NCBI RefSeq assembly: GCF_003574295.1 | Contig: NZ_BHGK01000001.1 | Coordinates: forward strand, 2,728,001 to 2,792,000 | DNA from: Mediterraneibacter butyricigenes | Lineage (GTDB): Bacteria; Bacillota; Clostridia; Lachnospirales; Lachnospiraceae | DNA: 64,000 nucleotides | Direction of reading: 5' to 3' | Part shown: piece after piece, positions 51,840-59,700 of the stretch | Numbering within the stretch: the stretch's first letter is position 1 | Layout of the letters: each line of letters opens with the position of its first letter | Position numbers and translations under genes: made by a program | Notes under the pieces: model-generated | Seen by the model: the letters and a program-made list of their open reading frames with translations, nothing else | What the model was told of the DNA's origin: nothing | Databases searched by the model: none

Positions 51840-52091
51840 ATGGATAATGTAAGCAAGAGAGTAGAAGAACTGATCGCAGAGACCAAGCTCAATGAACTGC
51901 TTCGCAAGAAAGAAGAGGAAAAGGGCAAAAACATTATCGTATGGGTGCTTGCTGTATTAGGTGCAGTGGCAGCAGTTGCAGGAATCGCATATGCAGTGTA
52001 TTGCTTCCTGACTCCAGATTATCTGGAAGATTTCGAAGACGATTTTGATGATGATTTTGATGATTATTTCAGCGAAGACGACCAGATCTAA
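51840..52091 (+). CDS. Small membrane protein with acidic C-terminal tail, function unknown
   Basis: 83 residues: a charged N-terminal helix (SKRVEELIAETKLNELLRKK), one membrane span (about 32-55, IIVWVLAVLGAVAAVAGIAY), and a tail of about 25 residues made mostly of D, E and F. I do not recognise a defined family; similar small acidic-tailed proteins are common in Lachnospiraceae. AAGGAAAGGACGGG precedes the ATG and a terminator follows, so it is a single-gene unit. Its tail resembles that of the zinc-ribbon protein at 37-38 kb. Confidence 0.72.
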   Translation: MDNVSKRVEELIAETKLNELLRKKEEEKGKNIIVWVLAVLGAVAAVAGIAYAVYCFLTPDYLEDFEDDFDDDFDDYFSEDDQI

Positions 52092-52127
52092 GAGAGCAGA
52101 AAGTGTAATATAAGAAAGATAAATAAG

Positions 52128-52166
52128 GGACAGGATGTGGTTCACAGCTGCACCCTGTCTTTTTTG
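52128..52166 (+). terminator. Rho-independent terminator
   Basis: GACAGGATG (52129-52137) and CCCTGTC (52153-52159) form the outer stem with TG/CA pairs inside, followed by T6. It ends the small membrane protein gene. Confidence 0.7.
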
Positions 52167-52280
52167 TTAAGTGATGAGTCAGGGTGTGCGGCATGATCAG
52201 ATTTTGCCGGAAGTACGGGTCGCCAAACAGAATGAAAGTGTTTTTAAGTTACAGAGATACAGAAAGACGAGGAAAGAAAA

Positions 52281-53312
52281 ATGTCAATGAAGTTAAACCA
52301 TGAACTGCCAAAGCCGGAAATCCTCAAACAGGAAATTCCGATGACCGAAGAATTAAAAGAACTGAAGAAGAAAAGAGATGCAGAGATCCGGGATGTATTT
52401 ACCGGAAAATCCGATAAATTTCTTGTTTTGGTGGGACCGTGTTCTGCCGATAATGAACTGGCAGTTTGTGATTATGTAAACCGTCTGAAAAAGGTTTCAG
52501 ATAAAGTGCAGGAGAAATTGCTGATTATTCCGCGCGTTTACACAAATAAACCGCGTACCACAGGGGATGGATATAAGGGAATGTTGCACCAGCCGGATCC
52601 GGATAAGGCACCGGATCTTTATGCCGGAATCATTGCGATCCGAAAAATGCATCTGCGTGTCATGAAAGAGACAGGTCTGACTTCCGCAGACGAGATGCTC
52701 TATCCGGAAAACCGGAGCTACCTGGATGACATTTTGTCCTATGAAGCAGTAGGAGCAAGATCCGTCGAGAACCAGCAGCATCGTCTGACCGCCAGTGGAA
52801 TGGATATTCCGGTAGGAATGAAGAACCCGACCAGCGGTGATCTGGACGTTATGCTCAACTCTATTACAGCAGCACAGCATCCGCATAACTTCATTTACAG
52901 AGGATGGGATGCACAGACCGAGGGAAATGAGCTGGCGCATGCAATCCTTCGCGGTGGCGTGGATAAATATGGAAAGAATATTCCGAACTATCATTACGAG
53001 GATCTGGCTCGTCTGGAAGAAATGTATGCGAAACGCAATCTGAAGAATCCGGCAGTTATCGTGGATGTGAACCATTCCAATTCAGGAAAGAGACATAAAG
53101 AGCAGATCCGAATTGTCAGTGAAATCCTGCACAGCCGGAATTATGACGCGGGAATCAAGCAGATGGTTAAAGGTGTAATGATCGAAAGTTATATTGAAGA
53201 AGGAAGACAGGACATCTGTGAAAATCTGACTTATGGAAAATCCATTACAGATCCATGCCTTGGATGGGATGACACAGAACGGCTCCTGATGGAAATTGCA
53301 GAGAAGTGCTAA
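52281..53312 (+). CDS. aroF: 3-deoxy-7-phosphoheptulonate synthase, class I
   Basis: 343-residue TIM-barrel enzyme that joins phosphoenolpyruvate and erythrose 4-phosphate at the entry of the shikimate pathway. Family motifs: VLVGPCSADN (metal cysteine), RVYTNKPRTTGDGYKG, GARSVENQQHR, DVNHSNSGKRH and the GVMIESYIEEG metal site. The N-terminal extension needed for the bacterial AroF/G/H group is present. No T-box is visible upstream. GAGGAAAGAAAA precedes the ATG. The letter is by similarity; feedback type cannot be told. Confidence 0.92.
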   Translation: MSMKLNHELPKPEILKQEIPMTEELKELKKKRDAEIRDVFTGKSDKFLVLVGPCSADNELAVCDYVNRLKKVSDKVQEKLLIIPRVYTNKPRTTGDGYKGMLHQPDPDKAPDLYAGIIAIRKMHLRVMKETGLTSADEMLYPENRSYLDDILSYEAVGARSVENQQHRLTASGMDIPVGMKNPTSGDLDVMLNSITAAQHPHNFIYRGWDAQTEGNELAHAILRGGVDKYGKNIPNYHYEDLARLEEMYAKRNLKNPAVIVDVNHSNSGKRHKEQIRIVSEILHSRNYDAGIKQMVKGVMIESYIEEGRQDICENLTYGKSITDPCLGWDDTERLLMEIAEKC

Positions 53313-53332
53313 GGAAAGGAACCGGTAGGGGT

Positions 53333-54805
53333 ATGAAGAAGAAGCAGATTTTGGAAGGCGTGATCGAGCGCGTGGATTTTCCGAATAAAGGGTATGTATA
53401 TGTGGATGGCGAGGAAGTACCGGTCATCGTAAAAAATGGAATCCCGGGACAGAAAGTTCGCTTTCTGATCAATAAAATACGAAAAGGTCAGCCGGAAGGA
53501 AGGCTTCTGGAAGTGCTGGAATCTTCTCCGATGGAAACGCGAGATCCGGTTTGCAGCATTTTTCCGGCCTGCGGAGGCTGTATGTACCAGACCATGTCCT
53601 ATGAAGATCAGTTGGAGATGAAAAAAGATCAGATTCAGAGAATTTTGGATGAGGCAGTCCTGCCGGGGCGAACGTATACCTATGAAGGAATTAAACGAAG
53701 CCCGAAAGAGTTCGGTTATCGAAACAAAATGGAGTTTTCCTTTGGAGATGATCACAAAGATGGACCGTTGACTCTGGGACTTCATAAAAAAGGAAGTACG
53801 TATGACGTACTGACAGCATCAGATTGTAAACTGGTCCATTCAGACATGAATCAGATCCTGATCTGTATTCTGGAATATTTTACAGAAAAAAAGGTAGGAT
53901 ACTATCATAAAATACAGCATGAAGGTTATCTTCGTCATCTGTTGCTTCGCCGTGGTGATACGACGGGAGAGGTCCTGGTCAGTCTGGTAACGAGCACACA
54001 GGAAGAACATGACCTGTCAGAACTGGTGGAGAGACTGCTGAAACTGGAACTGGAGGGAACGATTGTTGGAATTCTTCATATCTTCAATGATTCTCTGTCC
54101 GATGTGGTACAGAGTGATGAGACGAAGATCCTGTACGGACAGGATTTCTTCTATGAAGACCTGTTGGGACTGAAATTTAAAATTACTCCCTTTTCCTTCT
54201 TTCAGCCCAATTCCAGAGCGGCAGAAGTTCTCTATGAAACAGTTCGTGAATATATCGGAGATATTAAGGATATGACGGTATTTGACCTGTTCAGCGGAAC
54301 CGGAACCATCGCCCAGATCCTGGCACCGGTCGCCAAAGAAGTGATCGGTGTGGAGATTGTAGAAGAGGCGGTAGAGGCTGCACGAGAAAACGCAGCGCGC
54401 AATGGATTATCCAACTGTAAATTCATAGCAGACGATGTATTTAAGGCGCTGGATGAGATTGAGGAAAAGCCAGATGTGATCGTGCTGGATCCGCCACGTG
54501 ATGGAATCCATCCCAAGGCATTGCCGAAGATTCTGGATTATGGAGTAGATCATATCGTCTATATTTCCTGCAAAGCAACCAGTCTGGCACGGGATCTTGA
54601 GACGATTCAGGGAAGAGGATATCGCTTGGAAAAAGCAGTGGCTGTGGATCAGTTCTGCGAGACTGTGCATTGTGAGGTGGTCACCTTGCTTACCAGGAAC
54701 GGAGAATTCAATCTGGCTAAATCAGACAATGCGAGACAGCCACAGTGTACACCGGAGAAGGAAGATGCAATTATGCAGGCATTTAGGCATTTTGGAATCA
54801 TATAG
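53333..54805 (+). CDS. rlmCD: 23S rRNA (uracil-5)-methyltransferase, RumA/RlmCD family
   Basis: 490-residue RNA methyltransferase. An N-terminal TRAM-like domain (about 1-60) is followed by the Fe-S cysteines: C70, the pair in PACGGC (about 76-79) and a later cysteine in DCK. The catalytic part has FFQPNSRAAE, DLFSGTGTIAQ (S-adenosylmethionine loop), VLDPPRDGIHPK, and the catalytic cysteine in YISCKATSLARDL. I start at ATG 53333 rather than TTG 53306. In Gram-positives one such enzyme makes both m5U747 and m5U1939. The last 35 residues are an extra hydrophilic tail. Confidence 0.9.
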   Translation: MKKKQILEGVIERVDFPNKGYVYVDGEEVPVIVKNGIPGQKVRFLINKIRKGQPEGRLLEVLESSPMETRDPVCSIFPACGGCMYQTMSYEDQLEMKKDQIQRILDEAVLPGRTYTYEGIKRSPKEFGYRNKMEFSFGDDHKDGPLTLGLHKKGSTYDVLTASDCKLVHSDMNQILICILEYFTEKKVGYYHKIQHEGYLRHLLLRRGDTTGEVLVSLVTSTQEEHDLSELVERLLKLELEGTIVGILHIFNDSLSDVVQSDETKILYGQDFFYEDLLGLKFKITPFSFFQPNSRAAEVLYETVREYIGDIKDMTVFDLFSGTGTIAQILAPVAKEVIGVEIVEEAVEAARENAARNGLSNCKFIADDVFKALDEIEEKPDVIVLDPPRDGIHPKALPKILDYGVDHIVYISCKATSLARDLETIQGRGYRLEKAVAVDQFCETVHCEVVTLLTRNGEFNLAKSDNARQPQCTPEKEDAIMQAFRHFGII

Positions 54806-54857
54806 ATTGTGGATAAGCAGCATTGTGTTAAAAATATAGTAAAGTATGGGAAAAAGG

Positions 54858-54903
54858 ACATTCCGGATCTGTAGATTTTACAGGTCAGGGAATGTCTTTT
54901 TTA
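54858..54903 (+). terminator. Rho-independent terminator
   Basis: GACATTCC (54858-54865) pairs with GGGAATGTC (54888-54896) around an inner CTGTA/TACAG stem, followed by T6. It ends the aroF-rlmCD pair. Confidence 0.85.
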
Positions 54904-55174
54904 ATGATATGGAAGTGCTTAAGGGAATAATACTGAAGTATTAAGACGGATATGAATGATATCTATCTGATCTAATTTAGAAGTGATTGGATAAAGAACA
55001 TACAGGTTGACTGCTTTTGGAGAAGTTTTTTAGCCCGTAAACGATATCAGCGGTATTTCGATTGTATGAAAGCTATTGTAAAAAATAATACAACATGACA
55101 TAATCGGATTGACGAAAGAAATATAAATATTTATAATATAGACAAAACGAGAATGTCATGAAAGGGGGAGGTTA
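54904..55174. other. Gene-free stretch leading to a decayed region
   Basis: AT-rich sequence with no gene. Its right end holds a promoter-like TTGACG with TATAAT and the 24-base motif TATAGACAAAACG then AGAATGTCATG (55137-55160) found almost identically at 18158-18181. The same promoter and motif reappear 270 bases later in front of the HTH gene. Confidence 0.5.
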
Positions 55175-55351
55175 ATGGGAAAATCGGTAACACTTGAAGA
55201 GGCGTTAAAAAGAATTGCGGACGATTTTTTGACCGCAAATCTTAATAACAAGAGTAGGTATAATCCACATGTGTTCACAGAGCAAGGACTATATATGCTG
55301 ATGACTGTTTTAAAAGGACCGTTGGCTGTTAAGCAGAGTAAAGTAATGTAA
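55175..55351 (+). pseudogene. Chimeric 58-residue remnant: HTH-protein N-terminus joined to an ORF6N C-terminal piece
   Basis: The frame reads 58 residues. The first 14 (MGKSVTLEEALKRI) closely match the start of the HTH protein at 55446 (MENSVTLEQALNRI). The rest (SRYNPHVFTEQGLYMLMTVL, then KGPLAVKQSK) matches the core of the ORF6N/phage antirepressor family, whose real members continue with an ALIRLFK-type helix. The sequence stops shortly after. AGGGGGAGGTTA gives a good ribosome site and a promoter duplicate lies upstream. I read it as a deletion fusion of two genes; a functional micro-protein is not excluded. Confidence 0.6.
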
Positions 55352-55384
55352 AAATTATGCGCCACGACAAAATCAGATTGACAT

Positions 55385-55429
55385 AATGAGTGCATATATT
55401 TATAATATAGACAAAATGAGAATGACGGA
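55385..55429 (+). promoter_or_regulatory. Duplicated promoter with shared 24-base motif
   Basis: TTGACA (55378-55383) lies upstream and TATAAT is at 55401-55406, followed by TATAGACAAAATG and AGAATGACGGA, which matches the promoter of the preceding pseudogene (55131-55160). The pair shows that the promoter and gene start were duplicated together. Confidence 0.45.
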
Positions 55430-55445
55430 ATCGGAGGGTATTGCA

Positions 55446-55724
55446 ATGGAGAATTCTGTAACACTTGAACAGGCATTAAATAGAATTGAGGAATTGGAGA
55501 AAGAAAATGCGGAACTTCGAAAAGAACTGGAGTATTACAGAAATCGAAAAATGAGCGGACGGCAGAAACATAATGCCAAGTGGATGGCAATTTACAATGA
55601 TTTTGTTGCCTGTTATGAGAGTGGAATGACAATGGTAGAAATTGCAAAACGTAATAATGTCAGTGAGCGGACGATATACAGGTATAAAGCGTATTATGAC
55701 GAAATGAAGAAAACAGAGGAATAG
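55446..55724 (+). CDS. Small coiled-coil HTH protein
   Basis: 92 residues. The N-terminal 40 form a coiled coil (EQALNRIEELEKENAELRKELE, heptad leucines). Residues 50-90 contain a resolvase-type HTH (MVEIAKRNNVSERTIYRYK). Start ATG 55446 has GGAGGG at 55434-55439; the frame from 55386 begins inside the promoter. The protein resembles small HTH proteins that accompany RhuM or transposase genes. It lies between an ORF6N remnant and a broken rhuM gene, so it may be part of a dying mobile or defence cassette. Confidence 0.7.
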   Translation: MENSVTLEQALNRIEELEKENAELRKELEYYRNRKMSGRQKHNAKWMAIYNDFVACYESGMTMVEIAKRNNVSERTIYRYKAYYDEMKKTEE

Positions 55725-55777
55725 ACCGTTTTACTGATGTTAGTAAAATTGTTCAATGTGGGAGAAGAAAGTCTAAT

Positions 55778-56523
55778 ATGAAAAAGAAGAAAGAAGAAGT
55801 AATCATCCGTTCCAGTGCAGCGGAATACTTAACTTATGTTGCCTCTGTTGGCGATCAGCAGGATAGTATTGAAATGCGCTATGAGGATGAGAATATATGG
55901 TTGACACAGAAGATGATGGCAACATTGTATGATGTGGGTACTAACACTATAAATTATCATATTAAAAAATATTTGAAGACAGCGAGTTGCAGGCGGATTC
56001 AGTTATTCAAAAAATTCGAATAACTGCTGCTGATGGAAAAGATTACAGTACAAATCATTACGCGTTGGAAATGATTATTGCAGTTGGCTTCAAGGTCAAT
56101 TCTGAACGTGCAGTTCAGTTCCGCAAATGGGTCAATCAGATTGCGAAGGAATATACCATCAAAGGATGGGTTATGGATGATGAAAGGCTAAAACGAGGAA
56201 CGTATTTAACGGAAAAGTATTTTGATGAGCAGTTAGAGCGCATTCGAGAAATACGGGCTAGTGAAAGAAAGTTCTACCAGAAAATCACAGACATATATGC
56301 AACTGCAATTGATTATGACAAGAGTTCATCAATAACAAAAAGGTTTTATGCATCGGTTCAGAATAAGATGCACTACGCGGTACATGGCCATACAGCTGCC
56401 GAGATTGTAAAGCTTCACGCGGAAACAGAATTTGAAAAATATCGTGTAATTCAGGACAGATTATTCATGTCTGACTTTGATAAGTATATTCTGGAATTAG
56501 AAGAGAAGGCAAAGGAACAATAA
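55778..56523 (+). pseudogene. rhuM: RhuM-family (virulence/Fic-associated) gene with a frameshift
   Basis: Two frames together give one RhuM-family protein. Frame 1 (from ATG 55778) supplies the N-terminal domain with IEMRYEDENIWLTQKMMATLY and INYHIKK. Frame 2 supplies the rest: ADSVIQKIRITAADGKDY, GFKVNSERAVQFRKW, WVMDDERLK, and KMHYAVHGHTAAEI. The join falls in a run of six A bases at 55964-55969; seven would restore the frame through IFEDSELQADS. So one A has been lost, or slippage at the A run restores full-length product. RhuM proteins are of unknown biochemical function and are common on islands and next to restriction systems. Confidence 0.8.
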
Positions 56524-56551
56524 TACAGATGGATGGAGGAACAGGACGAAA

Positions 56552-56914
56552 ATGAAATTGAAGAACATTATGATTGTGGTGAAAGATATTGAAAAATCAA
56601 AACAATTTTATCATGATCTGTTTGGCCTGGATATGATACTGGACAATGATGGGAATATGATTTTAACAGAGGGACTTGTACTTCAGGACGAGAAGATCTG
56701 GAGAGAGTTCCTGGAAAGAGAAATTGTCCCAAAGAATCATGCCTGTGAACTGTATTTTGAAGAACGGAATATCGAAGCATTTGTTGAAAAGCTGGAAAGA
56801 ATATATCCGGAGGTGGAATATGTCAACCGGCTTATGACGCATAGCTGGGGACAAAAGGTTGTCCGCTTTTATGATCCGGACGGAAATCTGATCGAGGTGG
56901 GAACTCCTATGTGA
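56552..56914 (+). CDS. VOC-superfamily (glyoxalase/bleomycin resistance-like) protein
   Basis: 120-residue metalloenzyme fold made of two beta-alpha-beta-beta-beta units. Family points: MKLKNIMIVVKDIEKSKQFYHDLFG at the start, and KVVRFYDPDGNLIEVGTPM at the end with the metal-binding glutamate. The first metal position, usually histidine near residue 5, is not histidine here, so the metal site may be altered. GGAGGAACAGGACGAA precedes the ATG. Substrate is unknown. Confidence 0.82.
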   Translation: MKLKNIMIVVKDIEKSKQFYHDLFGLDMILDNDGNMILTEGLVLQDEKIWREFLEREIVPKNHACELYFEERNIEAFVEKLERIYPEVEYVNRLMTHSWGQKVVRFYDPDGNLIEVGTPM

Positions 56915-56988
56915 CAGACTTTAAAAGAGCATTTAACCGAGAGAAAGATGATGTACAGACATGGTTTGGGGCAGATCCAACATTTATC

Positions 56989-57031
56989 GGAGGGTGATCC
57001 ATTCTTTAACAGAAAGAATGGATCACCCTCC
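56989..57031. repeat. Perfect 19-bp inverted repeat hairpin
   Basis: GGAGGGTGATCCATTCTTT (56989-57007) and AAAGAATGGATCACCCTCC (57013-57031) are exact reverse complements around AACAG. No T-run follows on either strand. It lies between converging genes and could act as a terminator or mRNA stabiliser. Confidence 0.65.
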
Positions 57032-57091
57032 TGACATTATTAAGAGGAACCGTTCTTTTGAATCAGATGATAGCGTAAGAGAAAAAGGTTC

Positions 57092-57649
57092 TTACTGTAC
57101 AACAGATCCCAGGCGTTTGCGAATACTTGGACCGATGATCATTGCAATGACCATTTTGCAGAGATCTGCCGGGATAAATGGAATTACACAGACCGCGAGA
57201 GCGGCGGATGCTGTATATCCTGACTGGAAACAGAACCAGACGGTTCCAAGTATGTAACAGAGAAGGGTTCCGAAGATCATTCCGGCAAGCTGGATCCAGC
57301 GTTGGCTGAAATTGTCGATAATGATTCCGGCAATGATTGCCATCGGGATAAAACCTATGATATATCCGCCGGTAGGGCCTGCAAGTTTGCCGATTCCGCC
57401 GGTGAAGCCGGAAAATACAGGAAGTCCTGCGAAACCGATCAGGAGATAAACGAAATAGCTGAGAGTTCCTTTTTTCCAGTCCAGAAGATAGAGCGACAGA
57501 TAGATCGCAAAGTTAGTCAGCGAAATAGGGACAGGTCCAATCGGGATGGACATCGGGGCAAGAATGCAGGTAACGGCTGTCATTAATGCGGTGACGGCCA
57601 TTGCGTAAGTGTTGGTTTTTCTGATGGATTGTGTTTTTTCTTGTGTCAT
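57092..57649 (-). CDS. bioY: Biotin transporter BioY (ECF S component)
   Basis: 185-residue membrane protein with about six spans, the substrate-binding S component of biotin ECF transporters. Family features: ALMTAVTCILAPMSIPIGPVPISL, GGIGKLAGPTGGYIIGF, and the RWIQLAGMIFG helix. It works alone or with shared EcfAAT, whose genes are not in the window. It is downstream of bioB on the same strand (88 bases) and so falls under the BirA-type operator upstream of bioB. GGAGGATTCC lies before the ATG on the minus strand. Confidence 0.9.
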   Translation of the reverse strand: MTQEKTQSIRKTNTYAMAVTALMTAVTCILAPMSIPIGPVPISLTNFAIYLSLYLLDWKKGTLSYFVYLLIGFAGLPVFSGFTGGIGKLAGPTGGYIIGFIPMAIIAGIIIDNFSQRWIQLAGMIFGTLLCYILGTVWFCFQSGYTASAALAVCVIPFIPADLCKMVIAMIIGPSIRKRLGSVVQ

Positions 57650-57737
57650 AGGATGGAATCCTCCTGTTCATTAAAAATGTGTTGAAAAAGTAAAAATTTT
57701 ATATTCAAAAGAATCAGGTTATCTAAAAAGATAGAGA

Positions 57738-58712
57738 CTACGCAGATTCAATCTCGTAAGTAAATCCGGCATCGACGATTGTCTGGATTGTATCCTGAAT
57801 TCCTTGTCCGCCAGCGGTCAGATAGCCGGAAGCGAAGATGGAATCTACGACGCTCAGCAACATCTTTTCTTCTCCTTTGAAGTAAACTTCCCGTCCTGCC
57901 GCACAGCGAATATCAGCAGTTGGAACCAGAAGTCTGGCAAGACATAGAATCTTCATGCAGTATGCGGTGGTAAGGCCGGACATATCGGTATGTTCCAGCG
58001 GAGTGCCGGGAATAGGAAGCAGAAAATTGATCGGCAGTGCTTCCGGTTTGATTTCACGGAGTTCTAAAAGCATATCTACTACATCTTCTTTACTTTCTCC
58101 CATACCGATAATTCCACCGCTGCAGATTTCATAGCCCAGTTCCTGCAACATTTTGATATTTGCCACACGTTGTTCGAAGGTGTGAGTAGAACAGATCTTT
58201 GAATAATAAGAACGACTGCTGTTCAGGTTGTGATTGATCCGATCTAAACCGGCTTCTTTTAAGAGCAACGCCTGATGTTTTGTCAGAAAACCGATGGAAC
58301 AGCAGAGATGGGTTCCATCCTTTTTCATTTTTCGGATTTTCTCAGCCAGTTCTTCGATTTCTCCATCTGAAAAATTCATGCCGCTGAGCCCGATACAATG
58401 CCTGGAAAGATGATGATCTTTTACAAAGGTATTGTCTTCGTATAACTTCTCATCAGCTACCCATCTGTATTTCTCAATATCGGCATTGGAACGGCAGGAT
58501 TGTGCACAGTAGGCGCAGTCCTGAGAACAATTGCCACTCCGGGCATTTGTAAGAATATGGATACTGACATGATTTCCTTTATATTTGCGCCGCAATAGTT
58601 CTGCGCGGGCCACTAATTTCTGCAAATTTTCATCCGGTGTATTTAAAATGGCAATGGCTTCTTCACGGGAAAGAAGCGGATCGGATGTGGATGGATTTGT
58701 AACTGTATTCAT
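57738..58712 (-). CDS. bioB: Biotin synthase
   Basis: 324-residue radical SAM enzyme that inserts sulfur into dethiobiotin. The radical SAM cluster cysteines are C62, C66 and C69 (CSQDCAYC), followed by the conserved C73. HNLNSSRSYY and DIRCAAGRE, which carry residues that hold substrate and the 2Fe-2S centre, are in place. AGAGAGGAATTC precedes the ATG. No bioA, bioD or bioF is present, so the cell may rely on imported precursors or have those genes elsewhere. Confidence 0.9.
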   Translation of the reverse strand: MNTVTNPSTSDPLLSREEAIAILNTPDENLQKLVARAELLRRKYKGNHVSIHILTNARSGNCSQDCAYCAQSCRSNADIEKYRWVADEKLYEDNTFVKDHHLSRHCIGLSGMNFSDGEIEELAEKIRKMKKDGTHLCCSIGFLTKHQALLLKEAGLDRINHNLNSSRSYYSKICSTHTFEQRVANIKMLQELGYEICSGGIIGMGESKEDVVDMLLELREIKPEALPINFLLPIPGTPLEHTDMSGLTTAYCMKILCLARLLVPTADIRCAAGREVYFKGEEKMLLSVVDSIFASGYLTAGGQGIQDTIQTIVDAGFTYEIESA

Positions 58713-58756
58713 AAAGAATTCCTCTCTTTCGTTGAAGTAAATGCGATCTTGTACCT

Positions 58757-58810
58757 AAGATAGCATGTGAAAAGTAAAATGTCAACCAATATAGATATAC
58801 AGGTTAACAA
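58757..58810 (-). promoter_or_regulatory. bioB promoter with BirA-type operator
   Basis: On the minus strand TTGACA (58780-58785) and TATCTT (58757-58762) are 17 bases apart. Dyad half sites ATGTCAACC (58779-58787) and GGTTAACAA (58802-58810) are separated by 14 bases and match in 7 of 9 positions, the pattern of BirA operators in Firmicutes. One half covers the -35 box, so biotin-bound BirA would repress bioB-bioY. No birA gene lies in the window. Confidence 0.75.
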
Positions 58811-58846
58811 TAGGGCGATAAGAAATTCGTATGAGAAATTCCTGCC

Positions 58847-58998
58847 TTGACATATATGTCGAAGTGCGATATATAATATATAACGAAGTGCGATATATCA
58901 ATATGCGATATATTGAAACGAAATATAGAACAAAGGTGAAGGATCATATGATATTTGAAAGTAACAGTCAAAAGAAAAGACCAATTAAAAAGGAATAG
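58847..58998 (+). promoter_or_regulatory. PadR promoter with three direct repeats and a possible 16-codon leader frame
   Basis: TTGACA (58847-58852) is followed by overlapping TATA-rich -10 candidates near 58870-58877. TGCGATATAT occurs three times (58865, 58889, 58904), the first two within the larger repeat CGAAGTGCGATATAT (58860-58874 and 58884-58898). The repeats cover and follow the -10 region, as expected for a repressor such as the PadR protein encoded 90 bases on. A 16-codon open frame (58948-58998) with AAGGTGAAGG upstream may be a leader peptide; that is uncertain. Confidence 0.55.
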
Positions 58999-59087
58999 CA
59001 GGGAAGTGGGAAATCAACAATCGAAAAAAAGATGGGAAATAATCAAAACTGAAGGTGAAAGAAAAATCAGAAAAGGAGGAAGCACGG

Positions 59088-59414
59088 ATGGATGCACATA
59101 TTAAAAAAGTATACGTTCCGATGACAGAAACCGGATTCTATATTCTGTACTGTCTGCAAGAAGAAATGCATGGATATAATATCGGGTTAAAGGTCAAAGA
59201 GATGACGGCAGGCGAAGTCTCGATCAGTCCGGGAACGATGTACGGAACTTTATCTAAAATGGAAAAAGACGGTCTGATTACATTTTTAAGAGAAGAAGAG
59301 AAACGAAAGATTTATCAGATTACGGAGCTCGGTCGAGAGGTTCTTGGGCTGGAATTGAGACGGATTGAACGATTGTATCAAAACAGTAAGGGGGAAATGT
59401 ATGATGGCAGATAA
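59088..59414 (+). CDS. PadR-family transcriptional regulator
   Basis: 108-residue winged-helix repressor. MTETGFYILYCLQEEMHGYNIG starts the family fold; ISPGTMYGTLSKMEKDGLI is the recognition helix and following turn; EEKRKIYQITELGREVL is the wing. AAGGAGG at 59073-59079 supports ATG 59088 over the 59055 frame. The gene overlaps the DUF2812 gene, a usual pairing. It probably controls itself, DUF2812 and perhaps the sigma factor through the upstream direct repeats. Confidence 0.88.
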   Translation: MDAHIKKVYVPMTETGFYILYCLQEEMHGYNIGLKVKEMTAGEVSISPGTMYGTLSKMEKDGLITFLREEEKRKIYQITELGREVLGLELRRIERLYQNSKGEMYDGR

Positions 59415-59610
59415 AAAAGAACGTAGACTGTTTGTGTTAAGTGAGTATGAGGAAGAAGAACAGTATCTGAGAGATATGGCGAGAAAAGGGTATCTTCTGG
59501 AAAAGGTTACACTTCCCGGAGTTTACCATTTCAGAAAAGCAGAACCAGTGGATATGGTCTATCGGTTGGATTTTCCAGATTACGTAAAAAATATGATGCC
59601 GAAAAAGTGA
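59401..59610 (+). CDS. DUF2812-type protein, short or truncated
   Basis: 69 residues. The start (RLFVLSEYEEEEQYLRDMARKGYLLEKVT then YHFRKAEP...VYRLDF) matches the N-terminal domain of DUF2812 proteins, which normally go on for another 60 or more residues with membrane spans. The frame ends early at NMMPKK. Loss of the 3' part before the sigma factor gene is likely, so this is probably a fragment. It overlaps the padR stop by 14 bases. Confidence 0.65.
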   Translation: MMADKKERRLFVLSEYEEEEQYLRDMARKGYLLEKVTLPGVYHFRKAEPVDMVYRLDFPDYVKNMMPKK

Positions 59611-59700
59611 AATAAAAATTTTAAACAGGGATTTTTGGGGGAAGTTGATCGTCTAATCTATGTAAATAAAAAATACTGGCCGGTATGGAAAGGAAAATAT

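Noticed and set aside
52167-52280. T-box leader upstream of DAHP synthase
   Set aside because: No T-box core (TGGNACC type) or associated terminator is visible in the leader.
55130-56523. Prophage or integrated element
   Set aside because: ORF6N and RhuM remnants are mobile-type genes, but there is no integrase, structural gene, attachment repeat or tRNA target nearby, so only a decayed gene patch can be claimed.
58190-58250. Asparagine in BioB where E. coli has aspartate in the HNLD motif
   Set aside because: Asparagine also occurs at this position in other Firmicute BioB proteins as I recall them, so it is not evidence for loss of function.
18142-59630. 15-base identity AAATTTTAAACAGGG at 18142-18156 and 59616-59630
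   Set aside because: A 15-base match in AT-rich sequence is expected about once or twice by chance in a window of this size, and no flanking similarity was seen.
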